A stretch of DNA of 60,000 nucleotides from Tubiluchus corallicola (lineage: Eukaryota > Priapulida > Priapulimorpha > Priapulimorphida > Tubiluchidae): the NCBI GenBank assembly GCA_030141605.1, contig JAQGDQ010000042.1, positions 498,001 through 558,000 of the forward strand, given 5' to 3'. Shown piece by piece: positions 25,589-37,648 of this stretch; position 1 is the stretch's first letter, and each line of letters starts with the position of its first letter. The notes beneath the pieces are model-generated. The model was given only the letters and a program-made list of their open reading frames with translations, made no database searches and was not told where the DNA came from. Both the position numbers and the translations under genes were made by a program.

Positions 25589-28312
25589 CGGTGGCGGCTC
25601 ATGCATAAGCACTGCGGAACTGCAGCACCCCTTATTTCACTAGATATTATCGATAACATTTAATTACTATTTTTTACTTCTTTCTTCATACTTGTTCATT
25701 AAGGCTTAAGCTTAATGTCTGTAGCCATCCCCTACTACTAGTACTAGTTTATAAAAAATTACAAAAATCCTTGTATGGAATTGTGCCCTTCACAGATCCA
25801 GTGATGTGAGAGATAAGAAGCTGCACACTAAGTAGAGAGAGAACGCTGTCGCTCCTGTAGTACTTGGCCCTGTTGTGCAAGTGTAAGGTAGTGTCTCTGT
25901 TTGACTCAGTGTGTGTTGTGCATCATGTTCTTGAATGTGATAAAGAGTAGAATTACATGATTATCATGCTTCCAGCTATTCTGTTTAATTCATAGTTTTT
26001 TCACTTATTTTATTTACAGAAAATTTAAATAATTTAACCATGGCATCCTTGCATCTCCAAGAAATAAGTCCTGTGACTGTAAGTGAACTTCAACAACTTA
26101 AGTTTTCACAGTTGCCTCTCCATGAGAAAGTTACAGTTAAAAAAAGAGGCCGTTCAACACCTGATATTCGAATATCTCAACCAGGAATAAGCAACAACAA
26201 GAAGTATATTCGTAGCTTTAATTCTGGGTGGTACCAACGGAAAACTTGGCTTTGTGGCTGTAAAGTAACAAATGCGTTGTATTGCTTCCCATGTTTGATG
26301 TTTGGAGGTGATGTGACATGGACAAAAGACGGTTTTAGATGTCTAAACAAAATAAAAGAAAAAACTGAAAGACATGAGAAGTCACAGAAGCACATTAATA
26401 ATGTGGTTTCTTTGTCACTTTTAGGAAACGTAAATATTAATGAGAAACTTAGTGACACATACAGACTTTCAATCATTGAGCATAACATGAAGGTTAAAAA
26501 GAATCGTGAAATTTTATCCAAAATAATAGACTGTATTTTCTTTTGTGGAAACTTTGAATTTGAAACTACCTTATGCGGACATGATGGAAAAGACGATTCA
26601 GTAAATCCAGGAGTATTTAGAGGACTAATAAATTTTGCATCTAAATTAGATCCAGATTTGAAGAGTCATTTAGAGACCAGTACGGTCTTCAAAGATGTTT
26701 CTAACACCATTCAGAATGAGATACTTGACTGCCTGCTACAAATATACTATGAGGAGATAAGGACGGAAATTAGAGAAGCTTCCTTTGTAGCTGTCATGGC
26801 TGATGACACAACAGATGTGTCGGAACACACTCAAATGATCATTGTTCTACGGTACGTGTTGCACGGAGAAATAATTGAGCGGTTTTTGGGATTCTTTATT
26901 CCAGAAAATCAAACTATAGATGGCATATCAAAATGTATTCTAGAACAATTAGACATAATCCTTCAAGGAAATGGACAAAAACTGATAGCTCAGACATTTG
27001 ATGGTGCAAATGTCATGAAAGGCAAAAAAGCAGGAGTTCAAGCAAAAATAAAAGCAGTTTATAGTAATGCACATTTCATTCACTGTTATGCACATCAACT
27101 CAATTTAATAATGAGAAATGCAGCAAGTATTACACGGAATGCTAGAATATTTTTCTCTAACATTTTGGCTATTCCAATATTCTTCTCAAAATCACCGCAA
27201 CGTGTATCCATCCTCAAGAAACATATGGATGCTAGAATTCCATGTCCATCTTCTACAAGACGGAACTTTGACATACAGACCGTAAAGGGAGTTAATGAAA
27301 ATTTGCAACCTTTAAAAAGCTGCCTTACTGAAATTCAGTCAACAACAAATGCAGATGATACCATTGCAGAAGCAACAGGAATTTTAAACTACTTGAATGA
27401 TGATAATTTCATGTTTTGGTTGGAGCTTTTTCATCAGATTATGCCTCATGTTGAAGTAATTTACAACCAAATGCAATCTCGAAAAATCAATGTGTTTAAA
27501 GTCTATGAATATGTAACAGATTTCGAAACTGCTATTTTAGAAATAAGAAACTCAAAGTACTGTGAGAATCCTTCAAAGACAATCATGGCAGAAGCTAAGG
27601 AAGTGTGTGACTGTATATGTGTTGATATAATGCACAGATATTCTTTCACTAAACACTTAGTAGCTGCTAAATTGTTCAACAAGAAAAGCTTCACTAGTTT
27701 TAAGAATGAATTGCCTAAAGAAGAGATAGCGCTGACCACTGAAGCATTTCCCATGATTGACAAAGAAAAGCTTGAAACTGAACTAAAAGTATTCTATTGT
27801 AGATCTGATATGCATGAATATTGCAACTTAATTGAGCTGCTGAAATTTATCTTAGAAAATAATCTATATGATGTTCTTAGTGAAATTATGAAACTGATAA
27901 AAATCCTTTTGACAATGCCCATGACGACATCAGATCCAAAACGCTGTTTCTCAACACTGAAACGAATAAAAACTTTTCTAAGGAGCACTAAGAATCCTGA
28001 AAGACTAAACGCACTTGCAGTGACTTCAATGGAGAAAAACTTTCTGAACGGTCATCCAGAGATCAAGGAGAAAATTATTAATGTTTTTGCACAAAGTAGA
28101 ACAAGAATGGATTTTGTTTTTAAATGAATGGATCAAGCTTGAACTGTAACAATTTAGGCTGTTAGTAAGTAAAACATATTTTTTGTTTAGGATTTTATCA
28201 AGTTTTTGTATATATTTTCTCTTTATATGTTTGTTTTGTTTTACACAATATTAAAACAATGGTTAAAAATTTTCTGAAGACCCACAGTAATTTTAGCTAC
28301 GAGCCGCCACTG
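25589..28312 (+). mobile_element. full-length hAT element (ZMYM1-like transposase)
   Basis: The left end CGGTGGCGGCTC and the right end GAGCCGCCACTG form terminal inverted repeats around the transposase ORF at 26040-28127. The flanking 8-mers (AAACAGTC and CGTGTTTT) do not match, so the target duplication is lost or rearranged. The left 80 bases and the right 200 bases recur in the deletion derivative at 34338-34878. Confidence 0.85.
26040..28127 (+). CDS. hAT transposase, uninterrupted ORF, catalytic Glu replaced
   Basis: The ORF is 695 codons without stops or frameshifts. An N-terminal TTF-type zinc finger (about residues 60-120: WLCGCK...LYCFPCLMFGG) is followed by a DUF4371-like catalytic region with MADDTTDVS (Asp255), TFDGANVM (Asp321) and the CYAHQLNL motif. 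The C-terminal hAT dimerisation block reads TTSDPKRCFSTLKRIKTFL. In active hAT enzymes the residue before RxFS is the third catalytic Glu; here it is Lys634 (codon AAA, one base from GAA). The protein is therefore probably a DNA-binding and dimerising but inactive transposase, unless the family tolerates the change. An acceptor-like TTTACAG lies about 20 bases before the ATG, so an upstream exon is possible. Confidence 0.92.
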   Translation: MASLHLQEISPVTVSELQQLKFSQLPLHEKVTVKKRGRSTPDIRISQPGISNNKKYIRSFNSGWYQRKTWLCGCKVTNALYCFPCLMFGGDVTWTKDGFRCLNKIKEKTERHEKSQKHINNVVSLSLLGNVNINEKLSDTYRLSIIEHNMKVKKNREILSKIIDCIFFCGNFEFETTLCGHDGKDDSVNPGVFRGLINFASKLDPDLKSHLETSTVFKDVSNTIQNEILDCLLQIYYEEIRTEIREASFVAVMADDTTDVSEHTQMIIVLRYVLHGEIIERFLGFFIPENQTIDGISKCILEQLDIILQGNGQKLIAQTFDGANVMKGKKAGVQAKIKAVYSNAHFIHCYAHQLNLIMRNAASITRNARIFFSNILAIPIFFSKSPQRVSILKKHMDARIPCPSSTRRNFDIQTVKGVNENLQPLKSCLTEIQSTTNADDTIAEATGILNYLNDDNFMFWLELFHQIMPHVEVIYNQMQSRKINVFKVYEYVTDFETAILEIRNSKYCENPSKTIMAEAKEVCDCICVDIMHRYSFTKHLVAAKLFNKKSFTSFKNELPKEEIALTTEAFPMIDKEKLETELKVFYCRSDMHEYCNLIELLKFILENNLYDVLSEIMKLIKILLTMPMTTSDPKRCFSTLKRIKTFLRSTKNPERLNALAVTSMEKNFLNGHPEIKEKIINVFAQSRTRMDFVFK

Positions 28313-28379
28313 CGTGTTTTGAATTTTAAGTCATTATTGCTTTTTACTAGGAAATGTAACTAGTGCTCAAAATAATCTG

Positions 28380-31300
28380 ATGACTTGGACAAGACTGGTA
28401 AACACTGTATGGAAGGCTGGCACAGTTGGTTTATGCATTATGCAGTATGGATGCATTGCACACTGTGCTCTTGAATATGGTGCTGATTTTGTTATTGTAA
28501 GTTATACTTTAGTTATCGTTATAGTAGTCCAGCAGAAAACTTATAAAAGGCATTTAACTCTGGACTCACTTTTCTTAGAAATAATTCAAATTAGAACTGT
28601 GGTTGTAGTTTGGTGAACTCAGAGGCTTTTGTAAATGAAAACATAAATTTCCAAATGGTCATGAAAACAACTTGTATAATCAACAAATAGCAAAGGTTAA
28701 GCAGCAGTGGATTAAGGGCAACATCTTATTAGTGTAAAGGTGGGAGAGAAGCTAAAAAAACGCTTAATCTATTTCTAACCTGAATTTTGTACATGATGTA
28801 TATATGTTTGTTGGGTTGGTTTACTTTTGTTCTTTACACTATATTTACTTTTCTGCAGTGCAATATGTAGGACCTATGTAAATTGTTCTGATATGATGTC
28901 AGTTATTTTGGATTATAATTTTATTTTTGTACATGTACGTGTTCTGTACTGTTGTACTGATGTGAAAATAAATTGCAGATAAAAAATGGACCTTTCTGGT
29001 ATTCAAGACTGATTTTGCACTTCTATTGTGAGCTACCAAATATGGTCCCACTTTTGGAAATATCTGAGCTTGGACTTGTAAATGTTTTCTTGTGTTTTTA
29101 TTTAATCATTTTTGTTTGGTTTTTATTTAGTGTACAGGTCCATCTATGGAACCCACTATCAAGTCACACGACATTGTACTTACGGAACATCTAACCATCC
29201 TGCTTAACAGAACAAAACGGTAAAGTTTTTATTTTTGCTTAGTTAGATGCCAAAAAGCATTTTTTTCTGTCTGAAAGTTGCTACAAATTTGGTATTATAT
29301 TCAAGGGCACAGCCAGCTTCTAAAGTTAGGGGTTCTAAAACACAGGGAAGTACATAATTGGTTATGTTGTATTTCAAATTAGAACACAAAAGTTTTACAC
29401 TAAGCTCTTAAATCTCAATACATAATAAAAATATGTGTGTATTGCTTATTATTATTCATTTTGCATCATTACATACAGATACAGCACATATATTCATATA
29501 CACAAAATATAACAAGGAAAAGTTAGTATAAGCACGTGCAATATAGAAAGAAATTACTATGCATAAAATAGACAATTTTTAAGAATGACAATGTACATAT
29601 CGTACATAAAAATATCATTAGTTTTCATACATCCTTCATAGATAATCTCGTAAACACACATTAAAAGCATTAATAACAGGCTTTTTGACATTCATGTTAT
29701 GAAATCTTAAAGATAAACCATATTTTCTTCTTAAGTGACAATCGTTAGTTAATTGAATATTGTTGATCCTTTTTTCTTCCCCTTCTTCTTTGTGAATTTT
29801 CTTTAAAAAATTTTATTTTCTATAATCAATTAGAAAGTTTGCAGGCATAGTACCGCAATAATTCATTAAAACCTTGACACTCATTACATCTATAATTGAA
29901 AATATTCTTATAGGCTGTGTTTCAGGCAATTTAGGCAACATCTCCTTGCTAGAGTTGACTATATCGAGTTCAACGATGCATAAAATTTGTTTTTATTTAT
30001 AGCAATGTTCGCTTTAAAAATTTTATCTGATTTTATATCAGTTCCTAAGTATTTGACTTTCTCCTTTCAAATCAGTGTTTTGCCACAAAAAATTATTTTA
30101 CCAACACCAAGAACCTGGATTACCTATATATAACAAACCAAGTTTTACTGGGATTAAATGTAATAGACCAATCCTGGCCATACATTTCACAGATTTTCAA
30201 CATTTTTTTAAGATGATTATTTGAACCAGCCGTTAGGGCAATATAACTGGAGTACATGACTGATCCCACAAAAAGTTTTACCAACATGACACCCCAAACC
30301 TAATACGCGCTGTTGCTTTGTTAGATCATCCGAGTAAATTGCATGCAAAACAGGGGACAATGTGCCTCCTTACTTAATGATACGAAATTCAGAACTAAAT
30401 TTGCTGTCACACTATACAACAGCTTTTGCTTTGTTATACCAATTGATCAGTATTCTAATAGAACATTGAGGTACATTCTTTTCCAGCCATTTTAAATACA
30501 ATCCATCTTGCAGTACTTTATCAAAAGCTTTTGATGCATCTAAGAAGGTCATACAGACAGGATTATTTTTCTGGGTGAAAATGACACATACTATTTCTTT
30601 AATACTATAAATGGCGTGTGAACAACTGGCATTGCTTTTATATCCGAAAGGAAGCTGATTACTTCAGAGATACTGTCCAAACTTCATTAAAAACACTGTT
30701 TCATACAATTTTGAGATTACTGGAGACAGAGTTACTGCACGGTAGTTATCAAAATTTGTAAAATCACCTTGATTATTTTTTATTACAGGTGAAATTATGC
30801 CTTTGCCAAAGTCATTAGGTGCATAACCATGAATAAGCATAACGTTAAATAACAATGTCAGATACAATGCTGAAACATACAATGCTGAACAAAAAATTCA
30901 ACCAATGCTTGTTGATTTCTCGAAATTCTGTGCCGTTCTACATTCAAATCTCCAACAATTAAAAATTTTGCAAGTATTATGTACCACCCTTATAACATCT
31001 ATTAATGTTAGCACCTCTTCAAATAGGTACGCATTTTCTTCATTCTAATCGTCATCATTAAGACATGTACACAGTTACCTCTATTACATCCCCTATACTT
31101 TACTGCTAAGCATCGCTAATTATTAGTTTTAACAATTTCTACACACCTTATTCTCGCCAACATGGAACCTTCGATCTTCGATTGCAGTATGTAGCACTCA
31201 TCCAACTCTACGTCATTCTCCATTAGATGTTCTATGATGTCGTATTTAGTTGTGTTTTCACTTAACCTGCTGACAAAGAACTCTACCACCCGTCTTCTTG

Positions 31301-34300
31301 GTGGCCGTTGTTTTCCCATTATGTCAAAGTCGCTTCCAGATTTCCTGCTACCTGTAACAGCTGAAATTTTCTTTCGTTTTAAATTTTAGCCAGTGTCCAT
31401 TTTTCTGAGTATTCGGTAGCTGCTTCTGAGATTTGCTGCTACCTTTATTTCATTGGTTTGACGATGTTTCAGCTGTTATTAAAGTAGACTTGGTTGAATC
31501 CTCAACACTGCCTTGAGGAGCCTCGTTATAGCTAGTGAATCTGGGAAACGCTCCAAGTGAATACTTGGTTGGTGGTCTGCTCTTTCTTGCCCTTTTCAAT
31601 TTTCTTGCTGAAAGTTGAGACTGTTTCTTTCAGTGCCTTTAGTTCATAGCTAAGCACATTTATATCAACTTCTTGCGGTGTTGCTAGTGGGACACATTTA
31701 AGATCACCTGCCACAAATATCACCGCCGGCATGTCTAAGCTTCTGTCTATGTACTCGTAAAGTTTCAAAATATCTTTAACTTCCAGTCTCTGTTTGCTTT
31801 CTTCCTGCCTGTGCATGATTTTTTGTAACCATTTTTCACCTGATCTATTTATCTCCTAAGCACGACTAAGCGTAGTTATATAGAACTGCTTTAGCCATCT
31901 CTAATTCTGAATCTTTGAAAAGTCAAGCATTATGGACTTGTATGGCAGGCTGCCGAACTTGTTTTGCACAAACCGCAAGTATTTGTTTATGCAAACATCC
32001 TCTTTGTTTACCTGGCTGCTATAATAGGAACCCATTATTGGACGCTATTAACGTACTCTGCCCATAGACAATATACTAGTGCCGTGCGTAGACCGGTTTT
32101 TCCCTCCAATCTTCTCTTCTTATAGTCTTTACTGTATCTAGAAATTTAAATTTTCACTAATACCTTCTTTCACAAATTTAATAATTTGAGTAATTAATAA
32201 ATTAATTCTTTTAATTTTAAACTTAAAATGAAAACAAAATAAAGCATTGCGAAAAATGTTCCATGAAGGAACTACAACAATCTCTTTCATCTAGGTTTCA
32301 TCTTAGCAAAGTAATCTATAGTTATATTAAATCCTCCCCAGTAGCTAATTCTCTTTCAATGGAGACCAAAGCGAACCCAGACAACCTATCCTTGTACATT
32401 GTAGACCAAAGATAGGACTTTATCTGTTTCAACCCGCAAAATGATCATTCAGTAATCGCACAAGTGAACTAAATAATTAAAAAAATGCTGAAAAGGCGCC
32501 AATTTCGAAAAAAACGTGCTAGGGGTGTGGTTGCTTCCCTTGCTCCCATTAGTTACGCCGCTGATTATATTAGTGCATAATTATAAATTATCTAGTTCAA
32601 AGCAAGTGTAGGATACTTCCTTTATGTATTATACCATAATAGTTAACAAAATTTAAATAATTTCAGTTATTGTTAAATGGTAAATAAGCAACACGGCTAA
32701 TTAAAACAAATGAAGCCATGTCAGGTGAACAGAGGACAAGCTAATTGAGAAACTTCATATGAGTGCTGCTGTTTTACAGGTGTAGGTCTTCTCAGTCCAA
32801 AACTGGATTTTTGAAGCCATGTTGTAGTCAAACAACTGCCAAACAACTTAAATTCTTGTGAAAGTGGCATCTGCCTAAGTGGTTCAACCTTAAATCACAT
32901 GGGCCACTTGGGGTTTGCACAGTATTATTTATGTCTAGCACTGTACTAACGCAACGTTATAATTGTTGAGATTTGTTTTTTAGTGGTGATGTGGTCATAG
33001 CTAAGTCACCCAGTAATCCTCGGCAGTATGTTTGCAAACGAGTCGTAGCTATGGAAGGGCAAAGAGTTACCAAGAGCTACTTTAATACTGAATTGGTAAG
33101 ATTAAATTCTGTGCTCAGTCACAAATATGTTGAAAATGTCACAAAAGGTATTACTGCTAATTGTTGTGTAAAAATGCAACTCTGGCCTTTATTCAATATG
33201 TTTCATTTGCTGCTGATCTGAGAAACATGACAGCTATTCAACTGGCAGTTAAATGAAACCCGGGTACAAGTACAAATTTCACCAAATAACTCTAACTTAT
33301 CAAGGTTCTAACTATGCCATCTATAAAGGGAATGGTAAATTTAGAATTCAGCTATAGCAAAAATTACATCACAATTACAAAACTGCGGTGCCTAAATACA
33401 TGATGTAATCAACACTGTGTAATTCATTTTGTGATTGTCTCTGCTATTTAGGTACCAAAGGGTCATGTGTGGTTGGAAGGAGATAACAAGCATAACTCCA
33501 CAGACTCCAGAGAATATGGTGCCGTGCCTAGAGGTCTTCTAAGAGGAAGGGTTATATGGAAGGTACATAAAGACAAATAAAATTTTATTTGTTCGCTTAA
33601 CATTATATAGTTTACATGAAGATTTTGATACATAAAACAGTAGCACTGTAAGCACATTGTTCTACCAACAGTATAATAATAAAGAATTATGTAGCAGAAA
33701 CTTCAAAATAATAGAAGTTACTATTTTAAAGGCTGTTTCATTTGTTTGGTTTCTCAGGCAGACACTTTTAAATATATGCAGAGAAGTATATTTAGTAGTC
33801 CCTGTTTCGGGCTGAATCTCAGCCAACTTTTATTATCGTACTTAGTCTCATTGGTTTGTCATGAAGTCCTAACTCTTGGTTTGAAGAACACACTGAGGTG
33901 GATAGACTGACAATGCTAAATGTTGCACAATATTGGAATTTTTGACACCCATGTTTGAAGGAATGAAGTACTTAATGAACTAATAAAAGGAAGCTTAAAT
34001 ATTAACTATGGCCAGCTTGTAGCAAATTATCTAATAGATACGTTTACTAGCTGGCTGCTTTGTTGATTGGCTAGCAGATATTTTCTCTGAGAATTCAAAA
34101 TTGCTGTATTTGGATTTATAGATCTAGTTATCTAGTTTTTTTAACTATTTAAATGTACTAATGTATCTGTGTGCTTGTTTTACTTAATAACTAAAAAATA
34201 AAGTTTCTAATGTCAAAATTGGTGTGAAGTGTTTTCTCAAAGGACATATGTAATATCATAGCTTGTTCTAGCATCTGATGCTTGGGGCATTAAAAATTGT

Positions 34301-35031
34301 TATCATCATCATCATCAGTATGTACCTTATTATTAGTCTTTGGCGGCTTGTATATAGGTACAGCAGCACCCCTATTTCCACTCAATATTATTGATAATAT
34401 TCAATATAAGCCTTTTCCTTTAGTTCTTTCCTTATACTTGCATGGAGCCAGAGCATGTGAGGGTAGTACTGTTTTGCCTCACAGCTCAGCACTGTGGTGT
34501 GTTTGGCTGAGATGAAATGCTCTATGCTGCACTGCTTGCATCAGCTGTTAGGTAGAGAAAGTACTGTTGCTCACACAGTTTGTTGTTAGTTGTCACTTGC
34601 TTAAAAACCGTGTACCGGAATACTCTTGAACTGCGGCAATTTAGGCTATTTGTAAGCAAAAAATTTTTTGGTTTAGGAGTTTACCAAGTTTGTGTATAAA
34701 TTCTCGGATGTTTATTTGTTTAAAATTACAATTACAAATTATAACATTAAAATTACATGTTTGTTTCGTCTTGCGCAGTATAACAATACTAAACAATTGC
34801 TAAATAATTGATATTAAACAATGGCTAAAAATTTTCTAAAGCAGCAACTCCACTTATTTTAATTATTGGCCGCCACTGTTATTACTATCATTGCCTTGTC
34901 ACAGACATCATAATTATAAATGTGTATTATTGAATTGCTGTAAAACATTTTGATTTGCTTATTTTGTGTTTTTGTAGGTCTGGCCACTTGAGGATTTCGG
35001 TGCTATGAAAAGCACCAGCAAAGTTTCTTGA
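28380..35031 (+). CDS. IMMP1L: mitochondrial inner membrane protease subunit 1
   Basis: Five exons: 28380-28496, 29131-29219, 32984-33095, 33452-33562 and 34978-35031, with phases 0, 2, 0 and 0, giving 160 aa (the vertebrate protein is about 166). The N-terminal segment contains QYGCIAHCALEY, a strong IMMP1 signature and part of the membrane anchor. The S26-type signal-peptidase catalytic Ser44 lies in GPSMEPT and the Lys87 base in YVCKRVV. RGDVVIAKSP and GHVWLEGDNKHNSTDSR complete the conserved boxes. It cleaves presequences of inner-membrane and intermembrane-space proteins together with IMMP2. An AG acceptor at 28349-28350, just before the start codon, suggests that the first transcribed exon is non-coding and lies further upstream, beyond the hAT insertion. 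Intron 2 holds a LINE fragment, and intron 4 holds a hAT derivative. Confidence 0.95.
29600..31850 (-). mobile_element. decayed CR1/L2-like LINE in IMMP1L intron 2
   Basis: Minus-strand fragments in LINE order: an ORF1-like part (31532-31816, and 31116-31319 with VVEFFVSRLSENTTKYD), then reverse transcriptase (FGKGIISPVIKN...NYRAVTLSPV at 30664-30882, LDASKAFDK near 30530, ICEMYGQDWSITFNPSKT near 30190), then a C-terminal tail to about 29640. The endonuclease is deleted, the YADD box reads YSSY, and stops and frameshifts are many. It lies antisense to IMMP1L. Confidence 0.8.
32077..32563. mobile_element. possible hAT-like miniature element in IMMP1L intron 2
   Basis: TAGTGCCGTGCGTAG at the left is weakly inverted at the right (TTAGTTACGCCGCTG). 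No target duplication was found. The sequence between is AT-rich and non-coding. Confidence 0.3.
34300..34318 (+). repeat. short (ATC)n microsatellite
   Basis: About five tandem ATC/TCA units just left of the hAT derivative; possibly the tail of an old LINE. Confidence 0.6.
34338..34878 (+). mobile_element. internal-deletion derivative of the local hAT family, IMMP1L intron 4
   Basis: The left 80 bases align with the start of the autonomous element at 25589 (shared GGCGGCT, CAGCACCCCTTATTTC-like and ATATTATCGATAA-like blocks). The right 270 bases align with its 3' end (AATTTAGGCT, TTTACCAAGTTTGTGTATA and CAATGGCTAAAAATTTTCT). The transposase is absent. The flanking 8-mers TTATTAGT (34330-34337) and TTATTACT (34879-34886) differ at one base, a clear hAT-type duplication. 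Confidence 0.88.
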
Positions 35032-35353
35032 CATCAGAAATGGATTTAAGGAAACTGTAGTCTTCATTTTTCGTGACAAATTCTTTTACTCATTGCAAAC
35101 AGCAAAGCACAAATTGCATATGTTGCTTGTGACTAAAATATTATTATCATTAGTACTACTTGTTTTCCCCCATAGCTTTGACCTTGTATCTCTTTGTCAC
35201 AAATGTCATTGTTGTGAATGGAAAAGAACACTTTCGATCCTCATTCATCAAGTGCTTTGTGAATGTATATGCAGAATTCAGGATTTGAATGTAGTGAACT
35301 ATAACAAAATGCATATTGGTAAAAAAACCCAGATGTGTGCTTCAGTCTTTCTG

Positions 35354-35367
35354 AATAAATCAATAAA
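35354..35367 (+). promoter_or_regulatory. tandem polyadenylation signals of IMMP1L
   Basis: Two AATAAA hexamers, about 320 bases after the stop codon, are the first such pair in the 3' flank. Confidence 0.5.
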
Positions 35368-35972
35368 GCGAATATTTTACATTTATAACAAAAGGTTTGT
35401 CTTTCCTAATTATTACAATAATCTGTTATGGTTTCTTGAATTGTGATTAGGGCTTGAAAGTAAGATAGTGCTTTTCTGAGACTTGTCTCTTGACTTCTTT
35501 TACGATTGTAATTAGGGCTGTTTGGATATAAATAATAGTAATGACCAAAATTGACGATGTCCAATTATCCGGGACGGGATGTACCGATGCTCATTTGATC
35601 TGGTGTCCAATTTTGCTGTAGCGTATTGTCTTGGGGCCAGATTCACTAAAGTTCTTACTAACAATTTTTTTCCTAAGTTTGTGCATATGAACTTTTTAGC
35701 ACTACTCAAGGACTCACTAAGCCAATTTTTGTAAAAATCTTCTTCTTAAATTTGTTCGTAACTTTATGCAAGGATTAGAGCTTGCGTAAGTGCAGTTGAA
35801 CACATTGTGCATGGCTCATATGGCTGACATTTTTGTGGAAGAGGAAAGGTTAATAAAATGCACAGAAAATATATTTTTTGCAATAGATTAGAATTAGACC
35901 TTTCAAAATAAAGTGAAATTCGAACTGTAGTCCACACAGCAGACCAGCAAGCCTGCATCTTTCTCCTCTATG

Positions 35973-35993
35973 TCTCTCTCTCTCTCTCTCTCT
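35973..35993 (+). repeat. (TC)n microsatellite
   Basis: About ten perfect TC units that grade into a CTGCCTGTCTGC-type degenerate tract. Confidence 0.9.
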
Positions 35994-36368
35994 GCCTGTC
36001 TGCTGGTCTGCCTATCCATCTGTATGTCTATCAATCAATGTAGTTATCTACAACCTGCCTACTTATCTACCGCTGCCCTGCCTGACTGGCCATTTGACGG
36101 AGCCTATATACCTACCTGCCTATTTATTTATCCATATTGTTAACTTGTTTTTCGTAAAAACAAAATGAACGTGTCCTAAACTTAGTAAGAGAAGCCTAGA
36201 GATGTTTTCTTAAGGGTAGCTAAGAGAATGTGCATCTAGTACTAAGTAACCTAGTACCTAGTATTTATAATGTGTTCACGGAATCTGAATAAGCGTTTAT
36301 AAATGCGTCTACAATACTAAAATCTAATAAACGGTGCCCAAAGTTAGTACAAGCTGACAGAAGGTCGG

Positions 36369-36449
36369 GTGTTATTTTGTTGTATTGTGCTGTAATTACG
36401 TATCAAAAAGGCGAGTGTTACTTTGTTGTATTGTGCTGTAATTACGTAA
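36369..36449 (+). repeat. two-copy tandem duplication, period 46
   Basis: The block starting GTGTTATTTTGTTGTATTG and ending AATTACGTA is present twice in a row with one mismatch in the first 20 bases. Confidence 0.85.
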
Positions 36450-36754
36450 TAAAAAATGCGCTGATTCCGCTGAAAACACCAAACTCGCCCCGTACCTATG
36501 GAGATTTTGGCCGGGGCTGTATTTTAGCAACGTAAAATGTTTGTACGAACAAAATAGATAAGTACTTCATAAGGAGTTTCTCCGAATCCAACTTAGGAAA
36601 TTTTCGTATGAACTTATATATAGTAGTAGTAGTAAATCTCCAGTAGTTATAATATAACTTTTGAGACAAATAGTTCTTCGACTGTAATTGCGACAATTGC
36701 ACATTTAATAGATTGTCATCAACACCTAGGTGACTCCACTGGCAAGTTTTCTCA

Positions 36755-37648
36755 CTATAATATGTAATCCAGCATCCTTGTTATAGGCATGTTCCAATTA
36801 GCACGGTGATTAAATTTCAATGGATGATGTTCATAGTGTCTATCTAATTTTGATTTAAATAAATTTACAGATGTTGCTGTTCTCACATCACAGGGCAATC
36901 TATTCCAGATTTCTGGCATCGTACAAGAAAAATAGTCGTATTTACCAGTTTTGTGTGCAGTTCTTGATTTATGAAGAATAGGACCTGATCTTGCTGTACG
37001 ATGTACTTCTAATTTAACAGGACAATCATCACAGCTGTAAACTCCAGATACATATTTGTATACATCAATTAGTTGGCCACGTAAACGTCTAAAAGCTAAT
37101 GTAGTTAAACCTATTCGTTTTAACTGACTTTCATACGTCAAGTTCATTAGTTCCGGTAACATATTGAAAGCTCTCATTTGGACAGTTTCGACTGGGTCCA
37201 CTATATATGCCCTAGGACTATTCCAAATACTACTTCCATACTCCACTTTTGATCGCACAAGTGCCACATATAGAAGCTTGAAAGTTTGCAGATCTAGGTA
37301 CTTGAAATTCCTCCTTATTAAAGCATTGTTTCGTTTGGCACTCTTTATGATTTCTGCTATGTGATCTTTAAAATTTAGTTTATTATCAAGTAATAATCCA
37401 AGGTCTTTCTCACAAGCACTAAAGTCCAATTCTGCCGGAATGCCACTTGCATCATACATTTTGTATTTATACTCATATCCTGCTCCCACAGATACAACCT
37501 TACACTTGTTGGGATGGAACTGCATACCATTTTCAACTGCCCAATCACAGAGCTCTTCTAGATCCAATTGAAGATCATTACAGCTGGTAAAAGAATCAGA
37601 TTCAGACCAGATTTTGCTGTCGTCGGCAAAAAGACGAAGAGAATTACT
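36755..37648 (-). mobile_element. CR1-like LINE, reverse-transcriptase C-terminal half, interrupted by another LINE
   Basis: The frame runs from SNSLRLFADDSKIW through NGMQFHPNKCKVVSVG, KDLGLLLDNKLNFKDH and ALVRSKVEYGSSIWN to MPEIWNRLPCDVRTA, with the catalytic FADD intact. Upstream, the frame is cut at 37648 by another LINE tail. It resumes at 38422-38470 with MVFINDLPSCV, which is exactly the sequence expected just before the FADD box. The copy is 5'-truncated shortly beyond that. Confidence 0.88.

Larger units (their letters stand above)
35370..36754. other. intergenic, simple repeats only
   Basis: This contains a (TC)n tract at 35973-35993 followed by degenerate CTGCC/TATC repeats to about 36130, and a 46-base tandem duplication at 36369-36449. 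No gene is seen. Confidence 0.5.

Noticed and set aside
35093-35446. 117-codon ORF after the IMMP1L stop
   Set aside because: It overlaps the 3' UTR and the polyadenylation signals, and no domain is visible.
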